Shown here: positions 46,510-58,301 of the stretch, piece by piece
Position numbering within the stretch: the first letter of the stretch is position 1
Layout: each line of letters starts with the position of its first letter
NCBI GenBank assembly: GCA_024663395.1
Contig: JANFAH010000001.1
Span: 6,076,001 to 6,140,000, forward strand
Direction: 5' to 3'
DNA: 64,000 bases
From: Pisolithus tinctorius
Lineage: Eukaryota > Basidiomycota > Agaricomycetes > Boletales > Pisolithaceae
Notes under the pieces: model-generated
Database searches by the model: none
What the model was told of the DNA's origin: nothing
The model's input: the letters and a program-made list of their open reading frames with translations, nothing else
Translations under genes and position numbers: made by a program

Positions 46510-49032
46510 CTAATCATGGGAAGTATAGTGCTGCCACAAATCGTCGACGAATTGGTTGTTGTGCTACGTGAGAAGGTGATTGAGTAACTCTTAAAGACGA
46601 CGAGGGAGACACGTACATAGATCAAGGACAGTACTTCGCTCACAAAATCCTTCCTTGACAAATTCTTCAGGCGATTGGCATGTTGTGAAGTAGAGAGTGT
46701 GGACAGAAGTGCAGTGCGCACGCCATCTACATCGGCATTGGTAGAGTTAGTGGCGCCAGAGGTCGCTGGTGTCGCCGGAATAGCAGGGGTAGATGACTTC
46801 CCCACTACTGGTTTCTCCTGGATCTCGCGGGGCTGGCGGGGATACTTCGCGTTTCCGTTAACAGGAGCCGGAGGATTACAGGACACTGCTGATGGGGAGG
46901 CGATGGGCACAGGAGCAGGCAGGTCCCAGCTATTCTCAATTTCCTCCCTCTCCTTCTGTTTATCCTTCTTGCTCTTCTTCTGTTTCTTGCTCTTGCAACG
47001 TTTTTCGAACGCATTCGGGTCACTCAACGCACTAGTGTCCGCAAAGTCAAGCTCGACTATGTCCGAGTCTGTCTCGACAAGCGGTGCACGAGGGTAAGGC
47101 CAGAGATCTGAGTCTGTCTCAAAGGGGATGAGAGGGCGAACCCTCGGGGGGTTGGTGGAGGAGGCACTGTTAGTGTTTGTAACATCGTTACTGCCAAGAA
47201 CATTTCCATGTGTAGAATGTGCAGTTGAAGAAACATCATTGATCGCGGGCGGTTGTGTCGCCGGCTTCGTAGCTGGGACCTGCAGGTGAGGGCTCGAGGA
47301 TGTGTGCGATGGCTGAGCACGTTGTTGTTGATGTTGGCTAGTATACGCTGCAGCGGTGAGAATGTTGGTAGCTTGATCTATATCGGAATCAAATCCGCGC
47401 AAAGAAGCACGAGGTGTGACATCCCCCAGGACACGCTGTTTGGTGGACCATTCGACGTGGTCAGGGGGCACGGCGAGCTGCGGAACACTGAAAGACAAGG
47501 AACCGGGTTCAGATGCACCGTCATCACTCGCTTCATTATCCCCTTCGTACCGGACGGATGAAGCGCGTGAAGGTGGTAGGCCAAGGAGAGTGGAAATGAC
47601 TTCCTGATTAAGCACTTGTGGAAGTGCAGAGGTGGTGGGTTTGGGGGAGAGGATATGGTGATCTTGAGAGTACGCAGTGGGAGTATGAGCATTAGCAACG
47701 ACGTTGTGTGACGTAGAGGACGTAGCAAAATCAGATAAGTGGGAGTTTTCGTCTCGAGATGGGGCACGATAAGGGGGAGGAGTGGCAGATGCGAAAATGG
47801 TGTTCAAGAGTTCAAGTCCACGTGTGGGCACTGCGGTTGTAGAGGGCCCAGGGGATACAACTGTATACGAAGGATCGCGCACATTTGCAAGGAGACTTGC
47901 GGCTGTGGTCTCTGAAGCCCCGTAATTCGGGACTTGGACCTGAGGAAAGGGTTGAGACTGGGAGAAGCCGTTGGTGGACACGCTGCCCCCAAGCTTGGCG
48001 AAGAGTTTGTCGAGTTCAGAGACGCTGCGAGCAGAGGCTGGGGTGACGGTTGATTGACCACCTCGAACGTCATCTTCTCCTGACTCCGAGATGCTATGAA
48101 TACTGCTTGCGTTGGACGCACTAGACGCCGAGCGCGTATGTGCCCGTTCTGCGACAATTGAATCCGAGGAAGTTGAAAGGGGACAAGTAAACTTACCACT
48201 TGCTCTAGATAGTGAGCGGAAATTCGGAGGGGGCGGACGGTCAGGACCATACCTGTACTCGTCCGGATAAGGTAGGTTTTTCTTGATATAACTGTGCAAT
48301 CTGTGGGGCCAAACCATAATTAACCTGCAATCCGATGCTTTAATATTCCGCAGCCACTCACCTGAGCATAACCTCCGTCATGCTCTCTCGAGTGTCGGTC
48401 GCCAAACACCACAAACCAACCGTCTGGGATCGACCTTTGTCCTCATCAAGAAGCTTTTCCAGGTCGGTTAATGCAAACCCTGATGCAAACTTCATTGCGG
48501 GTCCATCTTGCGCAGATGGAGGGAGTTTTGCCCGCGCGTCTGTTATTCTGCGAGCAGTGAAGTCAGGGTAATGACGCAACATGAGGTAGTTTCCATGAGC
48601 GCCGACACCGTCCTCAGGGTATAATCGTTGGTTGTAGTCGTCCATGCCAACACGGTTCATGATATAGAACCCGTATGGCGGATAAGTATCGCTGTATGTG
48701 TGATTGAGAACATGGAAACATTCATGCCAAGGGAGTACATACCGTTCATACAAAAACATGCTCCCTTCGTACCCCTGCTTCTCCCACTTGTCCCCGTTAT
48801 GATGATACACACAGACATGACTAAATTGATCAAATATAGATACAATGGAGGGGTCCCTTCGGCGGACGACTTTCAAGTTGGCATTGTACCGGGAGGCCGG
48901 GGACATACCCAGATGTTGGTGAGATTGAGGTGGATCGGGTTGGGGCGGGTCCGGAGGCTGTCTTGAGCGGTTGTTGGGAGCGTTGTGGTTCGACACAGAT
49001 GAGTGCGAGCGGGCACGGCGTGGAGGACCCAT
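46510..49032 (-). CDS. DCP1: mRNA-decapping enzyme subunit 1
   Basis: Five exons (48743-49032, 48362-48691, 48197-48300, 46617-48148, 46510-46563) give 769 residues. The EVH1-like DCP1 domain is at the N-terminus: NLKVVRRRDPSIVSIFDQFS, EGSMFLYERDTYPPYGFYIM, ALTDLEKLLDEDKG and LWCLATDTRESM, then LHSYIKKNLPYPDEYRYG. A very long low-complexity Ser/Thr/Pro/Gln linker follows, with a lysine-rich patch (RCKSKKQKKSKKDKQKERE). The C-terminal helix SRKDFVSEVLSLIY...FVDDLWQHY resembles the DCP1 trimerisation region. It activates Dcp2 in P-bodies. Much longer than yeast Dcp1, as in other filamentous fungi. The start is the ATG at 49032; the ORF's upstream GTG is not a start. Confidence 0.93.
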
Positions 49033-49211
49033 CGTGAATTGTGGTATGCGGTATGTACAGGGTAAGGTAAGGACGAGAAACACAAAGCAGCAGCAACTCC
49101 GTGTAGGGGACAGGACCTCACACCCGCAACCCCTCCTGGGAGGGTCGATACAGCATCAATGATGTAATCAGTGCTAGTCGCCATTGCAAGGAGTATATAT
49201 TATTAGTATAT

Positions 49212-49925
49212 TTATCTAGATGACCTTGACGATGGCACCCCCAACGACACAGACGGAACCTTCTCCGCTAGGAATTCTTGCACTGCCTCTCTTTTGGCAT
49301 TCTGCAGAGTCCTCATCCACTTCAAATCTCTCTCGACCTTCCTCTCCCGCGCGCGCTGACGACGTCTGTTCAGGTGACTCCAGTCCTCTCCGACGCCCAC
49401 CGCTGCTGGTGGGAGGTCAGCTATCTCGGCAGGTAGAGCTTCTACTTCATTTCCCGTGGCAGCTTGTTGTTGAGGCTGCGCGGATTTCTTGCGATCTTTG
49501 GCCCTCCATAGCCAAACGTCGGCGGTCCGAGAATGTTTGGTTTCGACTTTGGTATGAAACTTCTCTATCTCCTTGTCACTCGCCAAACTAGGGAGAACTA
49601 TTTTCTTCAAGTACCTGTAAAATGAACTTTAGTCACACGAGAAACCGAAAATCGAGGGGGAGCCTTGCCTGATAGAGCGTATTTGGCTCCCCACACAAGG
49701 TGGCTTCACGCCCCGATACTTGGTGAAAGGGTGTGGGGGTCTGGTACCCGTAGCTGTCACCTGCGACGACGAAGGTTGTGCTGCAGTGTTACCATTGACC
49801 AGTCGAAATATGTCTTGGGTCGACAGCGGAGGGTTGGCTTTGATGACATCCAGCGCGATTTTGCGAGCCTTTGGCAAGCAATATCGAGGCCATTCGTGAA
49901 GGCGAGAAATAATGCCCGTTGACAT
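49212..49925 (-). CDS. Hypothetical protein with basic C-terminus
   Basis: Two exons (49669-49925, 49212-49614) give 219 residues. Not recognised. It starts MSTGIISRLHEWPRYC and has a conserved-looking centre (VKPPCVGSQIRSIRYLKKIV). An Arg/Lys-rich helical segment (NRRRQRARERKVERDLKWM) precedes a hydrophilic tail. The size, basicity and start suggest a mitochondrial translation factor or ribosomal protein, but that is a guess. The intron (49615-49668) has a GC donor (CAG|GCAAGG); the only in-phase GT alternative would leave an intron under 30 bases. Confidence 0.65.
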
Positions 49926-50198
49926 CCTGGCTCGACGCGACGAGAGCGAACGGAGCAAGTGTCAGACAAACGACCCCCTGGTCGGGGGTCGACTAACGTA
50001 GACCCTATTGGTGACCTCAATCTGTCTGTACCATTGTACTACATTACACGGATACTTCAGATGGAAGGGAAAGAGGAAATTCATTTTCATGGTGGGCGTT
50101 CGCACTGTTATACCTGCTCTAAAGGCAAGGTGAATGTGTCTTCGGAAGCTCCTTGACCAACATCGAATAATAGTCCCCGATATCACGCCCACAACGTC

Positions 50199-50714
50199 TT
50201 GGTATGTACTAGTCAGATGAACACGGCACACCTACCCTGTCTTCTGATCTCAGTGACGGAAGCCTCTCGAGCTAAGGCCGATGTCGACGTGGCTACAGCT
50301 CCGGGAATAGAAAGGTACCTCGAGGCATATCATCGGCGCCATATTCTCGCAGGACGGACTCGGACACCTTCGGATGGCAGAAATGACGTGGTAGGTAAGG
50401 GTTGGATCATGCCATGAAACGAGTTACCGCAGGCACAAGTACTCCTTGGGGTAATGCAGGCACGAGACTATGTTCAGGACTTGCGGATTCCAGAAAAGAT
50501 TCTCGACATTTCAGCTCTCATTCCGGAGGGCACACTCCTCCGTTGTTCCGTTTTTATGTACTTCCACCAAGACCTTCCCCGCAAAAGTGCTGCTGTGCGA
50601 ACCCCACACGAGAACAATATCAGACGTCGCTCTGAGAGCATCAGACAAGTCATGCCATGCCCTGCCCTGATTGCCACGTCAGAAGTCTGGACGGTTGTTT
50701 TTGTCGGGTTTTGA
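50199..50714 (+). CDS. Doubtful small gene or gene remnant
   Basis: Two blocks can be joined in phase over a short intron at about 50391-50431 (donor GTAGGT, acceptor CCGCAG): SRAKADVDVATAPGIERYL...RTRTPSDGR, then VLLGVMQARDYVQDLRIPEK...DISALIPEGTLLR, ending at 50714. The sequence is protein-like but I know no family, and the 5' end is unclear. It could be a truncated gene. The rest of 49926-51128 shows nothing else. Confidence 0.3.
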
Positions 50715-51128
50715 GTTACGCCAGTCCCGTGGTGCTTCCCTGGGCAAGCGTAAAATTGCAATCGGTATGTACATATGCAGCGAAGCGGAAAACCCATGCC
50801 GCCGACTTGTTGGCTCAGTCTTACATTGGCCATTGGCATGATTGCAACCGGTCTCGTGTGAACCGAGATAGCTTAGCAACATCGCGGCAACTCTTTCCTC
50901 GGTAACTAGGTCATGATAACTTATGTATCTCATGTTGCTGGCGTCCTTATCACCGAATTACCCCTATGCATATGTAGTGCTGGTACCGCGGGCAACCAAA
51001 GCAATGGTCGTTCATCAGCTATGGTGTGGAATTGTACATGGGTACAGGGTACATGTGTGTGATATTACACAGCAAATCGGTTGGTTGGTTCCTATCCTTC
51101 GGTACGGTTCTGGGCAAACAGTTTTTTA

Positions 51129-52569
51129 TCAGGCCTTCTTACTACCTCTCCAAGTTCCAATACCGCCCATGCCGAAGGAGCCGAAAGCTCCACCGCTGAG
51201 GGGCGTTACAGAGTCGCCCGTGCTCAAAGGACCCCTAGTACTGCCAGCAGCAAATGTAGAACGGAATGCTGTAGATGGGAGTCCCTGGATCGAGATGAAT
51301 TTGTTGGGCGGTGGTCGATCGTCTGTATTGTACTGCGTCAAAGGGGGCACTGGTAAGATGCAATGCTCCGTGGATATGAAATTTTCAAACCTGGAATTCA
51401 AGACCGATGCCGTCTGCCTCAGAAACCTCAAGCAACTTGACAAGCTTCTTTCCGATCCCATTTAGACGTTCTACGTCGTCTTTGCTCCGGGTCCAGACCT
51501 GGATGCGGTCGACCTTGCTCCGAAGGCTCACGACCGCTCCGCATATATCGTCACCCTCTTCCACCTCCTGGCCAATAAGGGCCATCGCAAGCCATGACCA
51601 ACACCTGTCCAGCAGTGCTGGATTATTTTTCATAGTCAAAACCCATTTCCCGCCATTTGCATTTGCAGGGTCTTCCCACATAGGCTTGATACCAGACTTG
51701 AAAATGTGGTAGTTGGAGTTGCGCTCGAGCTTGGAAGGAGGTTTGAGCCAATTGAGGTAGCGACAGAACGATTCCACCGTATCAAATTCTCCGACGATAG
51801 TAAGGCCAGCCTCGTAATCCCCCGACTCAGGAGCTGCAGAGAAAAGCGCCGCATCTTCGCCCCCGGTTCTGGGAACGGCAGGAGTAAAGGGGGCCTTGGT
51901 AGGTTTGGTATCATGATAGATGGTCCTACATAGCATCCACGTTGCACGCTAATTACGTGACGGATGAGTCAACGGGATGAGCACGTACCATGGGTACTGA
52001 AGAGGATGTTCCGGTGCCTTCATTACAGCCCCCGGTGTTTTCGGATCCTCGATCATCCTCGGCTCAGGAGGACATGCCGTCCCGTCGACGCTGAGCGTCC
52101 TTGTCTTTGCCAAACGTGCGGTGATGTCGTTGAGGGAAGGAACGTTCTTGTACCCCTTGATCCTCTTCTCTGCCTTGGTATTTTGGGCTGTTTCCTGATT
52201 CAGCTGCTCGAGCTTATCCTCTGTGAGCGGATCTGTTTCGAGGGGAACATCCTCTGGGATAGATATCGTGGTGGACTTGGGTGTTGCGGAGGATGTGCTA
52301 GTCATTGCAGGAGACCCAGAACGGGTGGATGGCGCGTTGACAGCGATGGAATCATTAGTAGTGTTCGTCGATAGGGACGACTGAGAACCAGTGCGCAAGA
52401 GGGAGGCGGCGAGACGTGGGCGGGCAGGAGAAGAGGACGGGGTGGAGGGTGTGGGGGAGATGCGGGCAGCGAGCTGATTGAGCGACGGTGGTCTCAGACT
52501 AGCTGCCGTGCGATCCGACCCAGACTTGGGGGCATGGATGGAAGCTTGCAGCGATTGTGAGCCTGACAT
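51129..52569 (-). CDS. eIF4E-family cap-binding protein
   Basis: Three exons (51989-52569, 51391-51925, 51129-51332) give 439 residues. About 185 residues of Ser/Thr/Pro-rich N-terminus are followed by the eIF4E fold: HPLQYPWT (cap-side Trp region), VGEFDTVESFCRYLNWLKPP, YHIFKSGIKPMWEDPANANG (the most diagnostic block), GKWVL and RIQVWTR. A Gly/Ser-rich tail of about 68 residues comes from exon 3 (YNTDDRPPPNKFISIQG...). It binds the mRNA 5' cap. The Cys/Tyr-containing 'SFCRYLNWLKPPSKL' block and long extensions suggest a divergent or class-II (4EHP-like) member rather than the canonical factor, but I cannot decide. Confidence 0.88.
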
Positions 52570-53276
52570 GAAGATCGGCACTAGTGACGATGGTGGACGG
52601 TGTGTCGTCGACGGCAGTGGAGCGCCTCACCCGTACTTGGACATGTCATTATCAAAACACGTCCAACTAATGTCACCAGGGTCACTGTAACTACAATTCT
52701 GCCTCGCTGCTCTTGTTTCGCTCACGAATGTCCTCTTCGCTGATTGATCGATAAAGTTCAAATCAGGGGAGCGGCACAAGTGGGTAGTGTGTCCTGCTGG
52801 CCGTCAGGGTAATCAGGGTCCGAGAGCGTCATGCGCTGCCTGTATCACGCACTCGTACGAGCTGTGTATTGACTGACACCGCCCGCTGAGCAATCTGATG
52901 GCTAATACTCCCGTCTGTCGGCCATCAGCATCACCTCATCTCATATGTATGTGCCACTTTGAATGTACAATTTTTATTTTCTAATATGCTCGCCAAGGCT
53001 GGATTGGCTTTGGGAATTGCCAGTCTTCCCACGGGCAGGCAGAACGGATCAGCCAGGGTAACGTGGCTTGGGATCACACGGTGACATAAAGACACTCTCG
53101 GCACGTCCTCCTAACCATCCGTGGGTTGGGTCATCGGTCAGCGAACGCTGATAATGCACCACAGTCCTTTTTCTTCTGTCCGTCCCCACTCAGGAACCTT
53201 CTCCACGTAGACTGGTAAAAAAAAGAAAGTATACCATGTCAAACCCTGTATACCCAAGTCCACAGACAGTGTCTAT
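52570..53276. other. Intergenic (divergent promoters)
   Basis: About 700 bp between the starts of the eIF4E-like gene and the rhodopsin-domain gene. No motif or repeat worth naming was seen. Confidence 0.5.
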
Positions 53277-54584
53277 ATGTCTAAGTACGTGCCAGGCCTG
53301 AGCCGCTGGGAGCACCCAACTGACACCAGTTGTCGGCCAGTCCTCATAACTGTCTTTCATGTTTTCGCCATCTGCTTGACCACATTTCGACTCGGCTTTC
53401 GGTATTACATACGGAGACTATGGTGGGACGATTTTTGGGCTGCCCTGTCATGCTGCTGCACCTTCGTATGCTTGGTCGCTACCTGGATGCTCGCCTCACC
53501 TCTCGACAATCCATACATCCAGACTAACACGCTTGGTTTGGTCCAGTTACTTGTCACTGCCTTTAATCCCCCTAACATCGCCTTTCCATCAGGAATCGCC
53601 GCTCAATCGCGAACGACCCATGTCATTTCATGGTGGATGGACGTGCTGTTTTATACCTGTTCTATATGGTTCGCTCGCCTTTCGATCGTGTCATCCTTCA
53701 TTCGCATCGCTCCACCAAGCTGCAGTCGCACAGCAGCGCTTGCCGCTGCCGCCCTTTTCGTTGGCATGTGGCTATACATTATGCTCGCGAAGACGATTCC
53801 TTGTGCCATGGACAGATCGTGGTATAACGTGGCCTTCATTCAATGTCCCATCCCTGAGTGGGTCGCGATATCAGAGGTCATAAGTACGTCTCCTCATCGT
53901 CGTCTATGCTCGGACTTATAGACCCATCGTACTTAGCGGACTCGCTGTCCGATATCATCCTCGTTTGTCTTCCATTGCGATTACTGTGGCGCCTCCGCGT
54001 TCCTTCAAATCAGCGGACCATGATTATAGCGGTGTTCTCATCGAGTATCCTCACGAGTATTATCAGTGTCATTCACACAACATATATCATCCCACCTACT
54101 TTCATCGGAGGGGTAACTGCAAATGTCGAGGTAAGTGGTATTCTCACTACCAACCATCGACGCCATTGTCACGACTACTTTTATTGATGATTTCGAGTAG
54201 TCTGCTGTCTCTCTCATAGTCTGCAACCTCCTTGTCATCGTGACCTTCATTTATCGACTCAGACATGGCGGTCGCGACATGGGAACGTGCGACAAAAGCG
54301 CGTCTGGCTGCCTCACAACCATCGAATTTGGAATGAGTGCGAATTCCGAGTCGCGGTGTCCGACGACCAACCGCACCACTGGTTCCGATAGTGGACACTT
54401 AGGTTCCCAGGCCTACTCAAACTTCAGTGAGGAAACGTATTTGTCTGTCTTGCCACAAAAGCGTAGCGTGCTCTCCGATGAAGAAATAGAGCTATCTCCT
54501 GTACCAACAAGATCGTTATCAGGCTCATCGTCACCGTCATGGCCACTTGCTCCGTCACCAGGATGTTTATCTCGTTTGAACTGA
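53277..54584 (+). CDS. Fungal rhodopsin-domain (PTH11-like) integral membrane protein
   Basis: Four exons (53277-53535, 53593-53883, 53922-54130, 54201-54584) give 380 residues. About seven hydrophobic segments can be counted, e.g. VLITVFHVFAICLTTFRLGF, WWDDFWAALSCCCTFVCLV, DVLFYTCSIWFARLSIVSSF and LADSLSDIILVCLPLRLLW, followed by a hydrophilic Ser/Thr-rich cytosolic tail. The blocks RRLWWDDFWA, RTTHVISWW and VSLIVCNLLVIVT are typical of the Fung_rhodopsin domain. Such proteins are orphan, receptor-like membrane proteins. Intron 1 (57 bp) is stop-free and in frame. The exact start is uncertain; 53277 is the first in-frame ATG. Confidence 0.82.
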
Positions 54585-54964
54585 TACTTTCATGCTCTCT
54601 TTTCTCTCTTATTCTACGGGTGGACTACTTTTATTGTTGCTGCTATTATTGTGTATCTATACTTCCCGAAAGCCCCATATACTCAGCCATCCAAACACCG
54701 TACACGGTAAGGTGTATCGTAGGACGGATGAGTCGCGCCCTTTTTGTACTCACCTTAGATCCGCCCAATAATCGATTCCTTACACTATTAGCTAGTAGCC
54801 AAGATCTCCCCCCATTAACTCTCCGGAGACCAGGTCCAAGAAAAATTTGTCGTGTATGTACCTGTCGCATGATAGTATTATTGAATTAGGGTTGCTTGGC
54901 CATTACAATCGTCATCCTGAACGTTAAAAAAATACAAGGGCCGTCCGTGGGTGTCAACCACATC

Positions 54965-56758
54965 TCACCATGGTTTGATGCCCCATCCCATTAAGGAAAA
55001 CAGCACAGGCATGGCCTCAACGCCGAAAATCGCAATCCCGGCATACACCACGACTTTCGTAAGTACTGTAAAAAATCCGTGAGTTCTTCTATATCTGCTG
55101 CATGGGAAAGGGAAGAACGGCAAGCGTGTACGTACCATCTGCGTCATAATGTTTCACTTCTGCACCCAGATGAGTGGTACCCTTTCCGTTTTCGAGCTCT
55201 TTCCCTTGGTAGGCGGGGAGCTCCTTCCCAAGGAGGTCTTGTTTCGTAGTTGTACCACGTCCCCTTCTCTTTATGCCGTCCCTTGCGTCTTCGGCGTATA
55301 CGCCGCTCACTTCCAAGGCACTAGGCAAGTCTATCACACTGGGAATGGGACGGAGGCCATTCTCAACGGGTACATGGGCATAGTCGGTAGCAGGCGTATA
55401 GAATCGACGATTGGGAAGGTCGAAGCGGTGAGCGAGAGCACGGAAAAGTGGAGGCAGGATGAGATGCAACACGGACTTGGCAAGTAGTCGCCATACGAAG
55501 ATGACGATGATACCTATTTTTGGAGGGGCTCAGCTGAGCGACGAGGGGTATATGAAGAGGTGCGTACCAACGTTCACTTTGAGACATGCAATGAAGCACC
55601 AGTGCAGCGTTTCTCTGAGCGTCCATTCGTCTCCGTAACCGCCTGGCATGACGGTCTGCAATAGCCGATCGTCTATGCCAGCGTAAACGGCATGCCACCG
55701 CGCGACGAACGCGCCGAGTATGACAGAGATGAAAGCGATGGCATCCTCGAAGCATGGACAGTCATCCACCGGCTGTGGGTGGAAGTGAACCAACAGCAAA
55801 CATACGGGGACGACTGTACAAGGCACTGCAAAAGGAAAGAAGTTCTTCAGTGGTCAGATCGTTATTGAGACCCCCTTTACCAGTCCACGAGCTGCTGGAT
55901 AGCAGACGTTCTATCGTATCGCACACCGTGATATATGCACCCCATATTCCCGCACCAAGGGCCACGCCCACGACGCAGTCTGTAGCGGAGTGCATACCCA
56001 TGTATAGCCTTCCGAAGACTATACTAATGACGTATGCGACCAGAACAACACATGAACCACCGTAAACGAGGTCAGATATTGCTGAATGCTCAGTATATGC
56101 GCGGTGGATATGTCCGAATATGAAGAGTGCCATGGATACGCTGTTGGTCGAGTGCGTCGATGGAAAACCATACTCGAGATGGTGCGTGCCGATGGCTGAA
56201 GGAAGTCAGAATGCGGCAATAAATGGCGTGGACAAACGCCATGCCAGGAAAGAAGCACTCACTCAATCTAATCACGGGAGGAGAAAACGGGCGGGGAGCA
56301 CATACGAGATCTTTGATGAACGAAGAAAGATAAACGCCGGACGCAAGCACGAGTATGAGACTGGTGCAGAAACGAAGGTCAGCTGGGCAGGAACGGAATA
56401 GTATGAGCTATGTGTGACTCGCCCCCGTCCGAGCTCATGATAGCCGAAGAAAAATAGGATGGGCAGTGCAATCATGAAGAAAGTATGTGTCCCCAGAGAG
56501 GATGTATAGAGGAAATAGACGTCTAGCCATGGATTCCTGAGACGATTCTGCAGCAGTACTATGATGTCAGTACGTCGGGGTGATTGTTATTGGAGGGAAA
56601 GGAAACTTTCTGACCTGCATTCGTGCGAGGAAAGGGCTTTCAATCTCGACAGCCTTGAGAATGACACTGCGGATGGCTGATCTCCATGGTGGCAAGACTG
56701 CGTCGTAGACGTCTCGGGGAAGTTGACCCGGCGTGTCGCTGCCACTACTACCAGTCAT
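54965..56758 (-). CDS. LCB3: LCB3-like long-chain-base 1-phosphate phosphatase (PAP2 family)
   Basis: Seven exons (56615-56758, 56423-56547, 56263-56360, 55881-56195, 55568-55825, 55136-55513, 54965-55065) give 472 residues. The three PAP2 signatures are in order: KDLVCAPRP (106-114), PSTHS (134-138) and GRLYMGMHSATD (184-195; His191 is the nucleophile by analogy). It is preceded and followed by many hydrophobic helices (e.g. TFFMIALPILFFFGYHEL, SGVYLSSFI). By analogy with yeast Lcb3/Ysr3 it dephosphorylates sphingoid base phosphates at the ER. Intron 2 (56361-56422) has a GC donor (GG|GCGAGT); the GT four bases downstream breaks the phase. Confidence 0.92.
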
Positions 56759-57519
56759 GGTCGTCGAGGTAGTTTGGTGGAGAGCCTCCGTCAAATTTTT
56801 GGTTCGCCTAGCGGAGACTACTAAGTAGCGCACGAGACTGGCTCGCTGGCAACGATATTGGCGCGGTCAAACCCGATCAAAAACCGTGCAAGTTTGGATG
56901 ATCTTTTGACCCCGCAACGACACACAGCCAGTGCAGCCGAGTAGTAGGAACGTCACGGTCATCAGAATAGTAACCAACCCTAAAGTGGTGGCCACGACGA
57001 TCTCATCCACTGGACACCCACATCATAGCGAGGCGTGACGTCGAGCAGCTGCTCAATCATGGTTGGCATGCGGAGCCGAGGGTCTTCAACGAGTGACTCT
57101 GTCAGTAATCAATCTAGGGGCCGGTGCCTAGTCATGCTGATTGGTATCAAGTCACCCCGATGTTCGATGTTTCAATCCTCAACATGACTCGAGGTAGCGA
57201 CTGGAAACTGGGATAAATCCATCGACTGCTTTCTCCAGCAGTAAAGTCGAACCACTAGTTTTGATCATCCCTTGCTCTCCAAGCCGTGAGTAGTCTCAAT
57301 TGGTGTATGGAGCTCGAGTTCATCCTTACAGATGGTTGGCGTCGATGAAAGCATGTCCGTAGTTTTATCCATCGACGAGCATGGAAGTGCGAAAGAACAG
57401 GTCTCCTCCGTTCAGGTATGTCGGCATTGACTACCCTCTGAGCCAAACCGGGGCCTTGCGTTTGACCTGGGTGCGTTATCTAGGTCAGACGCAAACGAAT
57501 CAGGAAGCATTCACGAGGC
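56759..57519. other. Intergenic, nothing recognised
   Basis: About 760 bp with short ORFs only. Confidence 0.5.
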
Positions 57520-58074
57520 ATGCTCTATCCTCTATGGACTATTGATAGTGAACGCGACGTACACCACCAAGCTCTCCTCGAACGTCTCGCTGCCGTACAG
57601 TCGTCTCTACCACATCGCCGGGGACCGCCACCTCAACTCTCTCCTGTCGCACGCCTTCCAAATGAGATTCTAGCTCTGATCTTTCTCCATGCCATTCAGT
57701 CGCCAGCGCCCAACAGCGCCCTGCTATCTCAGCTGGTTATTTCAAGCGTTTGCAGGGCTTGGCGGACTGTCGCTCTCTCGACCCCAGAGTACTGGGCCAC
57801 CATCTATGTATCCTTTAAAATGCCCGTGACGGTTTATCGGGAATATTTGGCCAGGTCATCTCCATTCCCGCTGTCGATCGAATTCTATTCGTGGCCCAGG
57901 TTCAAATGGTTCCAGTATGAGTACTCTAACATATGCATCATCGAGGGGATGCTGGATATACTTCAACACGAAAAACACCGATTGAAGTCCCTGACGGCAC
58001 AACAGCGAAACTGTTCCCCGATTGCATTTGGTCGAGTTATTGATTGGAGAAGTAAACATTTCGTGTATTCCTAG
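57520..58074 (+). CDS. F-box protein, probably truncated
   Basis: 184-codon ORF. After a short helix (HHQALLERLAAVQSSLPHRR) comes an F-box of the Agaricomycete type: ARLPNEILALIFLHAI ... VISSVCRAWRTVALSTPEYW. Then follows the start of the usual C-terminal region (SSPFPLSIEFYSW). Relatives are commonly 400-600 residues; here a stop occurs at 58074 with no good splice site to continue, so this may be a truncated gene or pseudogene. Confidence 0.55.
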   Translation: MLYPLWTIDSERDVHHQALLERLAAVQSSLPHRRGPPPQLSPVARLPNEILALIFLHAIQSPAPNSALLSQLVISSVCRAWRTVALSTPEYWATIYVSFKMPVTVYREYLARSSPFPLSIEFYSWPRFKWFQYEYSNICIIEGMLDILQHEKHRLKSLTAQQRNCSPIAFGRVIDWRSKHFVYS

Positions 58075-58301
58075 CCAGACCTGTGATGCACTCCTACTAG
58101 CCGGTTGTCATTTTAGCGATGCTCAGGGCTTAACTGTTACCCTAGAACGAAGCAGTTGTGATCGTCCATGCACGGCTAACTCCTCTCCCCTCGGTGGCTC
58201 TACTCCCGTAAGTTATACAAAAGGTATGCTAATATGTTCTTCCAGTGCTCCTGTAGTGTAAAAATGTAAACGTGCTTATTGGTAACCAAACATTCATCCC
58301 A

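Noticed and set aside
50923..51465. 180-codon plus-strand ORF
   Set aside because: Antisense to the last two exons of the eIF4E-like gene.
7863..53592. Introns that are stop-free and a multiple of three (7863-7964, 10182-10232, 28059-28109, 44321-44371, 48149-48196, 48692-48742, 53536-53592) as a coding-retention system
   Set aside because: About seven in some 72 introns of around 50 bases is no more than chance would give, and strong splice sites or family comparison support removal.
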